From UBA1479 sp040216635 (lineage in GTDB: Bacteria > Pseudomonadota > Alphaproteobacteria > Rhodospirillales > Casp-alpha2), in the NCBI GenBank assembly GCA_040216635.1, contig JAVJOU010000026.1:186001-250000 (forward strand): a stretch of DNA of 64,000 nt. The letters run 5' to 3'. This document shows positions 36,040 to 46,256 of this stretch, piece by piece. Below the pieces are notes generated by a model. That model saw only the letters and a list, made by a program, of their open reading frames with translations. It had not been told where the DNA came from and ran no database searches. The position numbers and the translations under genes were made by a program. Positions within the stretch are counted from its first letter, which is position 1, and every line of letters begins with the position of its first letter.

Positions 36040-37047
36040 ATGCCGATTTCCATCGACGCCGCCGTGATTGCCCTGACCGTGTTCGCGGTCGTGGCCGCAG
36101 GGATGCGCCCTTTGATTCATGTCCTCGAACATTTACGCCTTCTCGACCACCCCAACGAACGCAGCAGCCACCAACGCCCGACCCTGGTGGGTGGCGGGGT
36201 TTTGATTATCGCAACATTGGTTCCCGCCTGGTTCTGGTTTCAAGGGTGGTCGGTCTGGCCTCTACTCGTACCTTGTGTTGTGCTAACCTTGTTGTCGCTT
36301 GCCGATGACGTTCGCGGGGTTCCGACCGTCGTGCGGCTGATCAGTCACATCATCGCCGTCGCCATAGTTCTGTACCACCAGCCCGAATTGGCCGGATGGC
36401 TGCCGGCGTTTCTTCCTCAACCGGTGGCAATGATTTGCGTGGCCCTGGGTTGGGTCTGGTTCATCAATCTATTCAATTTCATGGACGGCATCGACGGCAT
36501 CACCGGAGCGGAAACCCTGGCGATCGCCATCGGCGTGATCGCGGTTGGTCTTGCTCCGGGCGATGCGGGGAAAGGATTGCCGGATTTGGCGATTTGTGTT
36601 GCCGCCGCCGCCGCCGGATTTCTGATCTGGAATTGGCATCCGGCAAAAATATTCATGGGCGACGTCGGCAGCGTGCCCCTGGGGTTTCTGCTCGGCTGGC
36701 TTTTGTTGGCCCTTGCCGCATCCGGCGCCTGGGCCGCAGCCCTAATCTTACCCGCCTATTACATCGCCGACGCGACAATCACCATGGCGCGGCGCGGGCT
36801 GCGCGGCGAAGCGGTTTGGCGGGCACACCGTGAACATTTCTATCAACGAGCGGTCATTTCCGGGCTGTCACATGCCCAGGTAACATTGCGTATATCCGCC
36901 GCCAACGGGGGTCTGATCGTGCTGGCGGTGCTGGCCGCCAGCGGGCATTCCCCATGGGCGCTGGCAGGGGCTGCAGCACTTATCCTGGGCCTTCTGTTTA
37001 TACTGTCCAAAAACAAGACGTCTCCCTTTCCGCCCCCCGGTGCTTGA
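36040..37047 (+). CDS. WecA/WbpL-type undecaprenyl-phosphate N-acetylhexosaminyl-1-phosphate transferase
   Basis: A 335-aa polytopic membrane protein of the MraY/WecA superfamily. Active-site loops are visible: LADDVRG near residue 87, FNFMDGIDGITG near residue 145, KIFMGDVGSVPLGF near residue 203 and a HREHFYQRA loop near residue 266. It transfers a sugar-1-phosphate from a UDP-sugar to undecaprenyl phosphate, starting the repeat unit. With the WbpM-type gene downstream, the initiating sugar could be QuiNAc/FucNAc-like or GlcNAc. It begins ten bases after the GT4 gene. Confidence 0.88.
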   Translation: MPISIDAAVIALTVFAVVAAGMRPLIHVLEHLRLLDHPNERSSHQRPTLVGGGVLIIATLVPAWFWFQGWSVWPLLVPCVVLTLLSLADDVRGVPTVVRLISHIIAVAIVLYHQPELAGWLPAFLPQPVAMICVALGWVWFINLFNFMDGIDGITGAETLAIAIGVIAVGLAPGDAGKGLPDLAICVAAAAAGFLIWNWHPAKIFMGDVGSVPLGFLLGWLLLALAASGAWAAALILPAYYIADATITMARRGLRGEAVWRAHREHFYQRAVISGLSHAQVTLRISAANGGLIVLAVLAASGHSPWALAGAAALILGLLFILSKNKTSPFPPPGA

Positions 37048-37117
37048 GCTTCCGCCGATTGATGGTAAAAGCAGGGGCGCGGACGGGTCGCCCGCCCGGA
37101 CTGACATGTGAGCGGTC

Positions 37118-39067
37118 ATGAGTTTACTTAAACACGTCCTACGACGCGTACCCCCACGGGGCTGGATTGCCTACGGCCATGACATTTTCATGGCACTGGC
37201 GTCCTTTCCACTCGCCCTGTTTCTACGCATGGGCGACGACGTTTGGACCCAGCCGCTTGACATAATGGTTGCCGCAGGCCTGTTCTTCACATTGGAGGCC
37301 GCCGCGATTTTCTATGTCATGGGGTTGTATCGCGGGGTCTGGCGCTATGCATCAATCGCGGACCTACTGGCGATTACCAAGGCCGTCAGCATCGCGGTTT
37401 TGATCTTTGTGCTCGCCATGTTCATTTGGGTTCGACTTGAGGACTTTCCCCGCTCGCTGTTCGCGATCCAATGGATATTGCTGATCGGCCTACTGGGCGG
37501 TCCCCGCTTTATTCACCGCATTCTCAAGGACCGGCGTGCGCCTAACCTGACGCTGGGCGGTGCCGATGATAGCCGAATTCCCGTCCTCTTGGCCGGCGCC
37601 GGGGATGAGGCCGAATTGTTCATTCGAGCACTCGGCACCACGGAGCAGCCGGAATACCGGGTTGTCGGATTGCTGTCGGAGCGCACCAACCGTATCGGCC
37701 AGCTGATCCGGGGCGTCGAGGTCCTGGGCACGGTCAACGATCTGGACGCCGTCGCCGCACGGCTGGAAGGCACGGCCGATCAGCCCCGTCGCGTCGTCCT
37801 GACTCGGGAAAACATGGACGGCGAGATTGTTCGCAACTTGCTGGCAGCTGCCGACCGTCTGGGCCTGAACCTCGCACGGCTGCCGCGAATGACCGATTTC
37901 AAGGACGGCATCACGGACAAACTGAGCCTGCGTCCGGTCGCGGTCGAAGACCTTCTGGGCCGCCCGCAAACGCCGTTGGACCGGGGTGCCATGGCACAGT
38001 TGATCGAAGGGCGCAGGGTCTTGATAACCGGCGCCGGGGGATCAATCGGGGCCGAGCTTGCCCGCCAAATCTGCCAATTCAAACCGGCCACGGTCGTGTT
38101 GTTGGACCTTTCCGAATTCGCTCTTTACGAAATCGATATGGAACTGTCACGGGATTATCCTGCGATCCACCGCAACGCCGTATTGGCCGACGTGCGGGAT
38201 GCGGACCGCATGAAACGCGCGTTCGAAGACCATGCCCCCGAACTGGTGTTTCACGCCGCCGCCCGCAAGCATGTCCCCCTGGTCGAAGACAACAAGGCCG
38301 AAGGCCTGGACACCAACGCCCTCGGCACCCTCTGCGTGGCACGCGCCGCGCGCGATGCCGGCACCGCGGCGATGGTTCTGATTTCCACCGACAAGGCCGT
38401 CAATCCGACCAGCGTCATGGGCGCGAGCAAGCGCCTGGCGGAAATCGTCTGCCAAGCCATGGACGTGGAAAGCCGTAAAAATGTCGGTACGCGGTTTGTC
38501 ACGGTACGCTTCGGTAATGTTCTGGGGTCGACCGGATCCGTGGTCCCCTTGTTCGAACGCCAACTGGCAGCCGGCGGACCGCTGACCGTCACCGACCCGG
38601 ACATGACGCGCTATTTCATGACCATCCGCGAAGCGGTCGAACTGGTCTTATCGGCTTCGGCGCTTGGCGTGAAAAGCGATGCGGACGGGCGTATTTTCGT
38701 GCTCGACATGGGCAACCCGGTCAAGATCGTCGACCTTGCCCGCCAGATGATCCGACTGGCCGGACTGATCCCCGACCAGGACGTGAAGATCGAATTCACC
38801 GGCATCCGCCCCGGTGAAAAGCTGTACGAAGAAATTTTCCACGGCGAAGAAGCGCCCGTTCCGACCGTTCAGCCCGGTGTGCTGTTGGCGACTCCGCGGC
38901 TGGTTACTCTGGCCGATGTCGAAGCCGCGTTCCGGCGCCTGGAAACAGCATGCCACGATGGCGATCTTGTCACGGCGGCGGAAATCGTTTCCGCCCTGGT
39001 GCCTGAATTCACCGGCGCCGTCGATGCCACCCATCCGCCCCAACAAAAGAAAGCAGAGCAAGCATGA
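37118..39067 (+). CDS. WbpM/CapD-type UDP-GlcNAc 4,6-dehydratase, membrane form
   Basis: A 649-aa protein with four N-terminal membrane segments (to about residue 130), a first Rossmann-like domain (around 150-290) and a catalytic SDR domain starting at ITGAGGSIGAELA near residue 304. LISTDKAVNPTS and the Met434-xxx-Lys438 pair (MGASK) show the Ser-Met-Lys version typical of large WbpM-type dehydratases, which lack the usual Tyr. It forms UDP-4-keto-6-deoxy-HexNAc at the membrane. purH overlaps its stop by four bases. Confidence 0.9.
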   Translation: MSLLKHVLRRVPPRGWIAYGHDIFMALASFPLALFLRMGDDVWTQPLDIMVAAGLFFTLEAAAIFYVMGLYRGVWRYASIADLLAITKAVSIAVLIFVLAMFIWVRLEDFPRSLFAIQWILLIGLLGGPRFIHRILKDRRAPNLTLGGADDSRIPVLLAGAGDEAELFIRALGTTEQPEYRVVGLLSERTNRIGQLIRGVEVLGTVNDLDAVAARLEGTADQPRRVVLTRENMDGEIVRNLLAAADRLGLNLARLPRMTDFKDGITDKLSLRPVAVEDLLGRPQTPLDRGAMAQLIEGRRVLITGAGGSIGAELARQICQFKPATVVLLDLSEFALYEIDMELSRDYPAIHRNAVLADVRDADRMKRAFEDHAPELVFHAAARKHVPLVEDNKAEGLDTNALGTLCVARAARDAGTAAMVLISTDKAVNPTSVMGASKRLAEIVCQAMDVESRKNVGTRFVTVRFGNVLGSTGSVVPLFERQLAAGGPLTVTDPDMTRYFMTIREAVELVLSASALGVKSDADGRIFVLDMGNPVKIVDLARQMIRLAGLIPDQDVKIEFTGIRPGEKLYEEIFHGEEAPVPTVQPGVLLATPRLVTLADVEAAFRRLETACHDGDLVTAAEIVSALVPEFTGAVDATHPPQQKKAEQA

Positions 39068-40635
39068 ACGAGCCGATCCGCCGCGCATTGATTTCCGTTT
39101 CCGACAAGGCCGGGCTGGCCGAGCTTGGGGCCTTTCTCGCAAGTAAGGGCGTCGAAATCCTATCCACGGGCGGTTCCGCCAAGCTGTTGCAGGATGCGGG
39201 CGTGCCGGTGGTCGAAGTGTCCGACTTCACCGGGTTTCCCGAAATCATGGACGGCCGAGTCAAGACCCTGCAGCCGAAAATTCACGGCGGCCTGTTGGCC
39301 GTGCGCGCCAATGCCGACCACCAAAAAGCCATGGCCGACCACGACATCCAGCCGATCGACCTTTTGGTCGTGAACCTGTACCCGTTCGAAGCGACGGTCG
39401 CCAAAGGTGCTGAATTCGACGACTGCATCGAAAACATCGACATCGGCGGCCCGGCCCTGATCCGCGCCGCCGCCAAAAATCACGGCGATGTCACCGTGGT
39501 GGTCGATGCCGGCGACTATGCGGGCCTGATCGAAGAAATGAATGCCAACAACGGCGCCACCACGCCGGATTTCCGCAAACGTCTGGCGGCCACGGCCTAC
39601 GCCCGCACGGCCGCCTATGACGCCGCCATTTCCGGCTGGTTCGCGGGACAACTGGGCGAAATCTTCCCCAAACGCCTGACCTTCGCCGGCGAACGGCGCC
39701 AGGTCCTGCGCTATGGCGAGAACCCGCATCAAGAGGCCGCGTTCTACACCGGCGGCGGCATCCGGCCCGGCATCGCCACGGCGGAACAACTGCAGGGCAA
39801 GGAGCTCAGCTTCAACAACCTGAACGACACGGACGCCGCGTTCGAGCTGGCCGCCGAATTCACCGAAGGCCCCGCCTGCGTCATCGTCAAACATGCCAAC
39901 CCCTGCGGCGTGGCGCTGGGCGATGATCTGTTCGCCGCCTATCAGCGCGCACTCGCCTGCGACACGGAAAGCGCCTTCGGCGGGATCATCGCCGTCAACC
40001 GGGCGCTGGATGCCAAGACCGCCGAAGCCGTCGCCGAGTTGTTCGCCGAGGTCGTGATCGCACCAGCCATCGACGACGGGGCGAAATCCGTATTGGCCGC
40101 GAAAAAGAACCTGCGCGTGCTGGTCACCGGCGATATGCCGGACCCCACCGCGGCGGGCATGACCGTGCGTTCACTGGCCGGCGGATATCTGCTGCAATCC
40201 CGCGACGCGCGTATGACCGAGGACCTGAAAGTCGTGACAAAACGCGCGCCGACGGATGCGGAATTGGCCGACCTGACCTTTGCCTTCACCGTCGCCAAGC
40301 ATGTCAAATCCAACGCCATCGTTTATGCCAAGGACGGCGCCACCGTGGGCGTGGGTGCGGGGCAGATGAGCCGCGTCAATTCAAGCCGCATCGCCGCCTG
40401 GAAGGCGCAGGACGCGGCCCGGGTCGCGGGTGATGCCGAAAGCTGGGCGATCAGCTCGGTCGTGGCGTCCGACGCCTTTTTTCCCTTTGCTGACGGCCTG
40501 TTGGCGGCGGCGGAAGCAGGGGCGACCGCGATCATTCAGCCGGGCGGCAGCATGCGCGATGACGAGGTCATTCAAGCCGCCGATGAAGCCGGCCTGGCCA
40601 TGGTGTTCACCGGAATGCGCCACTTCCGGCACTAA
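39064..40635 (+). CDS. purH: Bifunctional AICAR transformylase/IMP cyclohydrolase
   Basis: A 523-aa protein of normal PurH length. The N-terminal IMP cyclohydrolase domain shows ALISVSDKAGLAELG and LSTGGSAKLL, and the transformylase domain has FNNLNDTDAA and the catalytic KHANPCG near residue 276. QPGGSMRDDEVI and GMRHFRH close the protein. It catalyses the last two steps of IMP synthesis. The unusual point is the ATGA overlap with the WbpM-type gene, which ties a purine gene to the end of the polysaccharide unit. A strong terminator lies 29 bases after the stop. Confidence 0.97.
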   Translation: MNEPIRRALISVSDKAGLAELGAFLASKGVEILSTGGSAKLLQDAGVPVVEVSDFTGFPEIMDGRVKTLQPKIHGGLLAVRANADHQKAMADHDIQPIDLLVVNLYPFEATVAKGAEFDDCIENIDIGGPALIRAAAKNHGDVTVVVDAGDYAGLIEEMNANNGATTPDFRKRLAATAYARTAAYDAAISGWFAGQLGEIFPKRLTFAGERRQVLRYGENPHQEAAFYTGGGIRPGIATAEQLQGKELSFNNLNDTDAAFELAAEFTEGPACVIVKHANPCGVALGDDLFAAYQRALACDTESAFGGIIAVNRALDAKTAEAVAELFAEVVIAPAIDDGAKSVLAAKKNLRVLVTGDMPDPTAAGMTVRSLAGGYLLQSRDARMTEDLKVVTKRAPTDAELADLTFAFTVAKHVKSNAIVYAKDGATVGVGAGQMSRVNSSRIAAWKAQDAARVAGDAESWAISSVVASDAFFPFADGLLAAAEAGATAIIQPGGSMRDDEVIQAADEAGLAMVFTGMRHFRH

Positions 40636-40663
40636 CTTCCCGTCCATATCCGGAATGCATTAA

Positions 40664-40692
40664 GGGGCTGCAATCGCAGCCCCTTTCTTTTT
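40664..40692 (+). terminator. Rho-independent terminator after purH
   Basis: A perfect 8-bp stem (GGGGCTGC / GCAGCCCC) with a four-base loop is followed by a T-rich tract (tttcttttt). It sits between two converging genes and can end transcription of the glycan-purH unit. Confidence 0.88.
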
Positions 40693-40711
40693 GCCTTATC
40701 GGCGAGCCTGC

Positions 40712-41332
40712 CTAGAACTTACGGTCCTTGATCAGGTCAATCGGCATGTGATCCATGCGTATGAATTGCGCCAGGATGTGCATGAGAGCTTGGTGACTGT
40801 CCTCGATCACACCGTAATTGTCACCCGCCACATGCAGGTTCACATCGCAAATTTCCTGCGTGCGCCCGCCGGAAAATCCCGTCATGGCGATCACTGCCAG
40901 ACCGTTATCGGCCGCCCACCGGCAGGCCTTGACCATGTTTTCCGAATCGCCCGAGGACGAAATCGAAATCAGCACATCGCCCGGGTCGGCCAGGGTGCGC
41001 AGCTGATAGACGAAGATGTCGTCGTAGGAAATATCGTTGGCGACGGCGGTAATGGTTTCGATCATCGATGACAGGGAAATAACCCGGGGACGAAGCTCCG
41101 TATCCGTTTGCGCACCCTTCAAATGGTCGCAGACCAGATGATTGGAAATCGCCGCCGATCCGCCGTTGCCGCAGACGTAGATGGTTTTGCGCGCCGCATA
41201 GGCCGCTGCCAGTACATTTCCCGCCTTCGCCAGGGCAATGCGGTCAACCGAATTCTGCGCAGATCGGAGTGCGTCGAAATAGGCATCCGCATAGGCGGCG
41301 ATATCGGTGAATTTGTCGTCGGGAAAAGTCAT
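40712..41332 (-). CDS. SIS-domain phosphosugar isomerase, GmhA-like
   Basis: A 206-aa SIS protein with VCGNGGSAAISNHLVCDHLKG near residue 52 and ISISSSGDSENMVKA near residue 122, the two phosphosugar-binding loops. It resembles sedoheptulose-7-phosphate isomerase (GmhA), which supplies heptose for lipopolysaccharide. No other heptose gene (hldE, gmhB, hldD) is in the window, so the substrate stays open. It follows the glutamate dehydrogenase on the minus strand after 64 bases and ends facing purH. Confidence 0.8.
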   Translation of the reverse strand: MTFPDDKFTDIAAYADAYFDALRSAQNSVDRIALAKAGNVLAAAYAARKTIYVCGNGGSAAISNHLVCDHLKGAQTDTELRPRVISLSSMIETITAVANDISYDDIFVYQLRTLADPGDVLISISSSGDSENMVKACRWAADNGLAVIAMTGFSGGRTQEICDVNLHVAGDNYGVIEDSHQALMHILAQFIRMDHMPIDLIKDRKF

Positions 41333-41396
41333 GCGGGAATGTCTCTCAACCTTCCCGGAATTTCAACGACGAATATCCCTGCCGCCATTTCAAAGA

Positions 41397-44300
41397 TCAG
41401 GCCTGAGCATCGGCCAATGCCCGCAACTGGCGCGACGCGACCGCGACCATGGACAGGTCGTTGACCTCGGTCGACCACAGCTCGTTAAGCAGAACCTCGG
41501 TCTGATCGACGGCCGCCTGATTGCGCGCCATCCAGGCGTCGATCGCCTTGCCCGCGTCTTTCTTGGATTTGGCCAGATGATCGAGCGCGTTGGACGCCAA
41601 CGCCAATTGGTGCGAATAGATCTCTTCGACCAGGGCCGCGACCGCCAGCTGCTGCCAGTGATCTTCCGATTCCAGGTTCGACGCGGCGGCCCGCAGGCGG
41701 CCCAGACGGAACCGGGTGCCCAAGGCGAAGTAGACCTTGGCGACCTCGCGCACATCCATCTTGCGCCGATTGGCCAGGCCGACGATGTCACAGGCCGAAT
41801 ACAGGTTCACCAGATTGGCCACCTTATGAGCCAGCGCCGTCGGCACGCCGTCGTCCAGATAGGGCTTGGCCCGGTTTTTCATGTCGTCGATGTAATGCTT
41901 GGGCACGACCGACGAGATATGATCCGCCAGTTCCGCCATGCCGGCCCCGAATTCACCGACATGGGCACCGATGTCCAAACCGGCCTTACCGTTGCGCAGG
42001 AACCACAGCGTGATCCATTCCAACAGCCGGTTGAGGTCGGCCAGCATCGACGTCTGGGCGCGGGTCGGTGCCTTGTTGTCCAGGGCCTCGATCTCGGCCC
42101 ATAGGCCGCGTGCGCGCAGAACCTCACGGGCGATGGTATAGGCGCGCGCGATTTCCGCCGGCGAGCGGCCGGTCTTTTCCATGAATTCGGTGACGAAGGT
42201 ATCGCCGACCCGGTTGACCATGGAATTGGTGACCCGCGTGGCGATGATTTCGCGCTTCAGACGATGGGTCTTCATTTCCGCCAGATACTTCACCCGCAAA
42301 TCGGACGGGAAGTACTGCACGATTTCGTCCAGCAGGAACGGATCGTCCGGCAGGTCGCTTTTCAACAGCTCGTCATACAGCCAGTTTTTGGCATAGGCGA
42401 TCAGCACCGACAGTTCGGGCCGGCAAAGGCCCTTGTGCTGGGCCGCCCGTTCGGCGAGTTGTTCGTCGTCGGGCAGGAATTCGACGGCGCGTTCCAACAG
42501 ACCCCGTTTTTCCAACAGTCGCATCAGGCGGATCTGATTGTCCAGGGCGTTGACACCCTTGGCCTGGGTCGAGGTAATCGCCTGGGTCTGGTTGTAGTTG
42601 TGCTTCAGCACCAGTTCGCCGACCTCATCGGTCATCTTGGCGAGCAGCTTGTTGCGCTGCGCTTCGGTCAGGCCGCCCTTGGCCATCACCGCACCCAACA
42701 GGATCTTGATGTTGACCTCGTGATCCGAACAATCGACCCCGGCGGAATTGTCGATGCTGTCGGTGTTAAGGCGCCCGCCCTTCATGGCGTATTCGATGCG
42801 GCCTTTCTGGGTGCAGCCCAGATTGGCGCCCTCGCCCACGACCTTGGCCATGACCTGGGTGCCGTTGATACGTATGGCATCGTTGGCGCGGTCGCCCACA
42901 TCGGCGCTGGATTCCGTACCGGCCTTGATATAGGTGCCGATCCCGCCGAACCACAACAGGTCGATCTCGGCCGTCAGCATGGCCTGGATCAGCTCGTTGG
43001 GGGACACCGTATCCTTGGTCAACCCGAAACAGGCGCGGGCTTCCGGTGACAGTTTGATGGTCTTGGCACTGCGCTCATAGATACCGCCGCCCTTGGAAAT
43101 CAGCTTGGTATCGTAATCGGTCCAGGATGAGCGCCCCAAATTGAACATGCGCACCCGTTCGGCATAGCTTTTCGCCGGGTCCGGGTTGGGATCGACGAAG
43201 ATATGCATGTGATTGAACGCGCCCTGCAACTTGATGTGTTTGGACAGCATCATACCGTTGCCGAACACGTCGCCCGACATGTCGCCCACGCCGACCACGG
43301 TGAAGTCTTCGTTCTGGATGTCCGTGCCGATTTCGCGGAAGTGGCGCTTGACCGATTCCCAGGCACCCTTGGCCGTGATGCCCATGCCCTTGTGGTCGTA
43401 GCCGACCGATCCGCCCGACGCAAAGGCATCGCCCAGCCAATGGCCGTAATCCAAGGACACGCCGTTGGCGATGTCGGAAAACGTGGCCGTGCCCTTGTCC
43501 GCCGCGACCACCAGATAGGGGTCGTCGTCGTCCCAGCGGTAGACGCTTTTCGGCGGCACCACGCGGGGGCCCTTCAGGTTGTCTGTCACGTCCAACAGAC
43601 CGCGGATCAGCGTTTTGTAGCATTCGATGCCTTCGGCCATGAAGGCGTCGCGCCCGCCTTCCGTGGGCGGACGCTTGACCACGAACCCGCCCTTTGATCC
43701 GACCGGCACGATGACCGCGTTCTTGACCTGTTGCGCCTTGACCAATCCTAAGATCTCCGTGCGGAAATCCTCGGGCCGGTCGGACCAGCGCAGCCCGCCG
43801 CGGGCAACGAAGCCGAAACGCAGATGCACGCCTTCGACGCGCGGGCTGTAAACGAAAATTTCGCGCAGCGGCCGCGGCTTGGGCAGATCGTCGATCTGCC
43901 GTGACGCGAACTTGAACGACACATAGGGCTTGTAACCACCGTCCGCCGCCGGCTGGAAAAAGTTGGTGCGCAGGGTCACGTCAACAAGGTTGATGAACCG
44001 CGTCAGGATGCGGTCTTCGTCGGCGCTGGACACGGCTTCAAGCGCATCGCGCATCTTACCGTGAAGGGTGCTGGTTTTCTTGTCCCTCTCTTTCTCCGTC
44101 ATCTTCGACGGCGCCATGCGCACCGTAAACAGCTCAACGATCATGCCCGCGATATTAAGATGTTTGGCCAGGGTCTGTTCCATATAGGTCTGGGAATAGG
44201 GGATGCCCATCTGGCGCAGACAGCGGCAATAGGCCCGCAGGATCAGAACCTCGCGCCAGTCCAGGCCGCCGCGCGCAACCAGCGCGTTGAACCCGTCGCT

Positions 44301-46256
44301 TTCGATCTCGCCCCGCCATACGCGGCCGAAGGCGTCTTCGAACTTCGCCTTGATGGCCGGAATGTCGACATCGCCGCCGTCGCGGGTCTGCAATCCGAAA
44401 TCATGGATCATCAGACGGTCGCCGCCGTTGCCGTCATCGCAGGTGACTTCATGGGGGTTCTCGTCGATCACCCGGAAGCCCATGTCCTCGAACACCGGCA
44501 GGGCATCCGACAGCGGCACCGCGACATCAGGATGGTAAACCTTGAAGCGCACGCGATTTCCGGACGCCCCCGCCGGACGGTACAGGTGCAGGCCGATACG
44601 GCCGGCGTCGAGGGCGTTTTCGATGACCCCGATATCCTGCACGGCATCGCCGGCGGAATATTGCGCCGTATAGCCGGGGCCGAAGGCGTTTTGATAGCGC
44701 CGCGTCAGACGCAGGCCTTCCTGCTCGCCATAGGCGGCATTCAACGCTTCCGACAAATCATCGGCCCAGGTGCGGGCCGCGCGCGTCAGTTTGTTTTCCA
44801 GGCCCTTGGCGTAATAGGCCGGAAGCTTGCCCGGTTCCGTCGCGATGATCAGATAGACCCGGGCCAGGGGTGCGTCGCCCAGCATGGTCGAGAAGTTGGA
44901 GACCCGGCCGTTCAGCGCTTCGCACAGAATATCCTGCATGCGTTCGCGCAGATTCATGGTGTAGCGGTCGCGCGGCACGAAGATCATGCAGGACACGAAC
45001 CGCCCGAAATTGTCCTGGCGCATGAACAGCGCCACGCGCTGCCGGTCCTGCAGGTGCAGGATGCCCATGGAGGTTTCCAGTAACTGATCTTCGGAAATCT
45101 GGAACAATTCATCGCGTGGATAGGTTTCCAGGATGTTGGTCAGGGCCTTGGCATCGTGGCTGCCCTGCTGCAGGCCGGCCCGGTCGAGCACTTGATGCAA
45201 CCGGCGGCGCAGCAGCGGAATGTCCCGCGGGCTGCGGTTATAGGCAGCCGAGGTGAACAGGCCGACGAAGATGCGCAGGCCCACGACCTTACCGGTTTTA
45301 TCGAACGCCTTGATGCCGATCGCATCCATATGCACGGGCCGGTGCACGGTCGACCGCTGGTTCGATTTGGTGACGACGATCTGCCCCGGGTCGGAAATGA
45401 ACGCGCGCACTTCGGGCGGGACCTTCGTGTGGTCGGACGTATAGGTCAGCACGGAAAGCTTGAAGTCGCGCAGAATGCCGAGCGCCGATTTCTTATCGAC
45501 GGTCACGGATATCTTCTTGCCCGATCCGGTGATCTTGTAATCGCGCGATCCCAGGAACGTGAAATTGTTGTCGTGCATCCAACGCAGGAATTCACGAACC
45601 TCGTTGGATTCTTCTTCCGGCACGGTGCCGGACGTGGCGCGGAATTCGTCGATGATCTTGGCCATGCGTTCGCGCATGGGCCGCCAATCCTGAACCGCCA
45701 GGCGCACGTCTTCGAGAACCTTGAGCACGCCTTTCTCGACGTCGCGTTCCCCTTCGGGGGTTTCTTCATCGACCTCGATATGCATCCAGGATTCCAGGCG
45801 CGCGCCGTCTTCCGGCTCGCCGGCATCAAGGATGCGCAGCAGGCGCCCCTGGCCATCGCGTTTCACCTTCAGGATCGGATGGACGACCAAATGCACGGTC
45901 AGTCCGCGCCGGTTCATTTCCGAGGAAACGGAATCGACCAGGAAGGGCATGTCCTCGGTCACGATTTCGATGATGGTGCGGGCCGACGACCAGCCGTCTT
46001 TTTTCACATCCGGCCGGTAGACCCGGATGGCGGGCTTGCCCGGTTTGCGTTGGGCGGCGGTGCTCCAATGACTTTTGGCGATGCCGGTCAGGGTCTCGGC
46101 GTCGCGCGCGTGAATATCCTGGGGCGGCATATGGGCGAAATACTGGTCCGCGAAATGAACCATCGTCGCCGCCTTGGGGCCCTTGGCACCCGCGCGTATC
46201 AGTTTGGACACCTGCTTGAGCAACGCGTCCGTCTTCAAATCCCGTTTAACAGGCAT
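41397..46256 (-). CDS. NAD-specific glutamate dehydrogenase, large (about 180 kDa) class
   Basis: The ATG at 46256 has GGAGGG six bases upstream and gives 1619 aa, the size of the large NAD-GDH class (Bac_GDH). A start 19 codons earlier lacks a comparable site. The catalytic region is in the centre and right half: PVGSKGGFVVKRPP near residue 795, GVGDMSGDVFGNGM and GGIGTYIKAG. The N-terminal third holds regulatory ACT-like segments. The enzyme deaminates glutamate to 2-oxoglutarate with NAD and is generally catabolic. The many long open frames on its opposite strand are composition shadows. Confidence 0.96.
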   Translation of the reverse strand: MPVKRDLKTDALLKQVSKLIRAGAKGPKAATMVHFADQYFAHMPPQDIHARDAETLTGIAKSHWSTAAQRKPGKPAIRVYRPDVKKDGWSSARTIIEIVTEDMPFLVDSVSSEMNRRGLTVHLVVHPILKVKRDGQGRLLRILDAGEPEDGARLESWMHIEVDEETPEGERDVEKGVLKVLEDVRLAVQDWRPMRERMAKIIDEFRATSGTVPEEESNEVREFLRWMHDNNFTFLGSRDYKITGSGKKISVTVDKKSALGILRDFKLSVLTYTSDHTKVPPEVRAFISDPGQIVVTKSNQRSTVHRPVHMDAIGIKAFDKTGKVVGLRIFVGLFTSAAYNRSPRDIPLLRRRLHQVLDRAGLQQGSHDAKALTNILETYPRDELFQISEDQLLETSMGILHLQDRQRVALFMRQDNFGRFVSCMIFVPRDRYTMNLRERMQDILCEALNGRVSNFSTMLGDAPLARVYLIIATEPGKLPAYYAKGLENKLTRAARTWADDLSEALNAAYGEQEGLRLTRRYQNAFGPGYTAQYSAGDAVQDIGVIENALDAGRIGLHLYRPAGASGNRVRFKVYHPDVAVPLSDALPVFEDMGFRVIDENPHEVTCDDGNGGDRLMIHDFGLQTRDGGDVDIPAIKAKFEDAFGRVWRGEIESDGFNALVARGGLDWREVLILRAYCRCLRQMGIPYSQTYMEQTLAKHLNIAGMIVELFTVRMAPSKMTEKERDKKTSTLHGKMRDALEAVSSADEDRILTRFINLVDVTLRTNFFQPAADGGYKPYVSFKFASRQIDDLPKPRPLREIFVYSPRVEGVHLRFGFVARGGLRWSDRPEDFRTEILGLVKAQQVKNAVIVPVGSKGGFVVKRPPTEGGRDAFMAEGIECYKTLIRGLLDVTDNLKGPRVVPPKSVYRWDDDDPYLVVAADKGTATFSDIANGVSLDYGHWLGDAFASGGSVGYDHKGMGITAKGAWESVKRHFREIGTDIQNEDFTVVGVGDMSGDVFGNGMMLSKHIKLQGAFNHMHIFVDPNPDPAKSYAERVRMFNLGRSSWTDYDTKLISKGGGIYERSAKTIKLSPEARACFGLTKDTVSPNELIQAMLTAEIDLLWFGGIGTYIKAGTESSADVGDRANDAIRINGTQVMAKVVGEGANLGCTQKGRIEYAMKGGRLNTDSIDNSAGVDCSDHEVNIKILLGAVMAKGGLTEAQRNKLLAKMTDEVGELVLKHNYNQTQAITSTQAKGVNALDNQIRLMRLLEKRGLLERAVEFLPDDEQLAERAAQHKGLCRPELSVLIAYAKNWLYDELLKSDLPDDPFLLDEIVQYFPSDLRVKYLAEMKTHRLKREIIATRVTNSMVNRVGDTFVTEFMEKTGRSPAEIARAYTIAREVLRARGLWAEIEALDNKAPTRAQTSMLADLNRLLEWITLWFLRNGKAGLDIGAHVGEFGAGMAELADHISSVVPKHYIDDMKNRAKPYLDDGVPTALAHKVANLVNLYSACDIVGLANRRKMDVREVAKVYFALGTRFRLGRLRAAASNLESEDHWQQLAVAALVEEIYSHQLALASNALDHLAKSKKDAGKAIDAWMARNQAAVDQTEVLLNELWSTEVNDLSMVAVASRQLRALADAQA

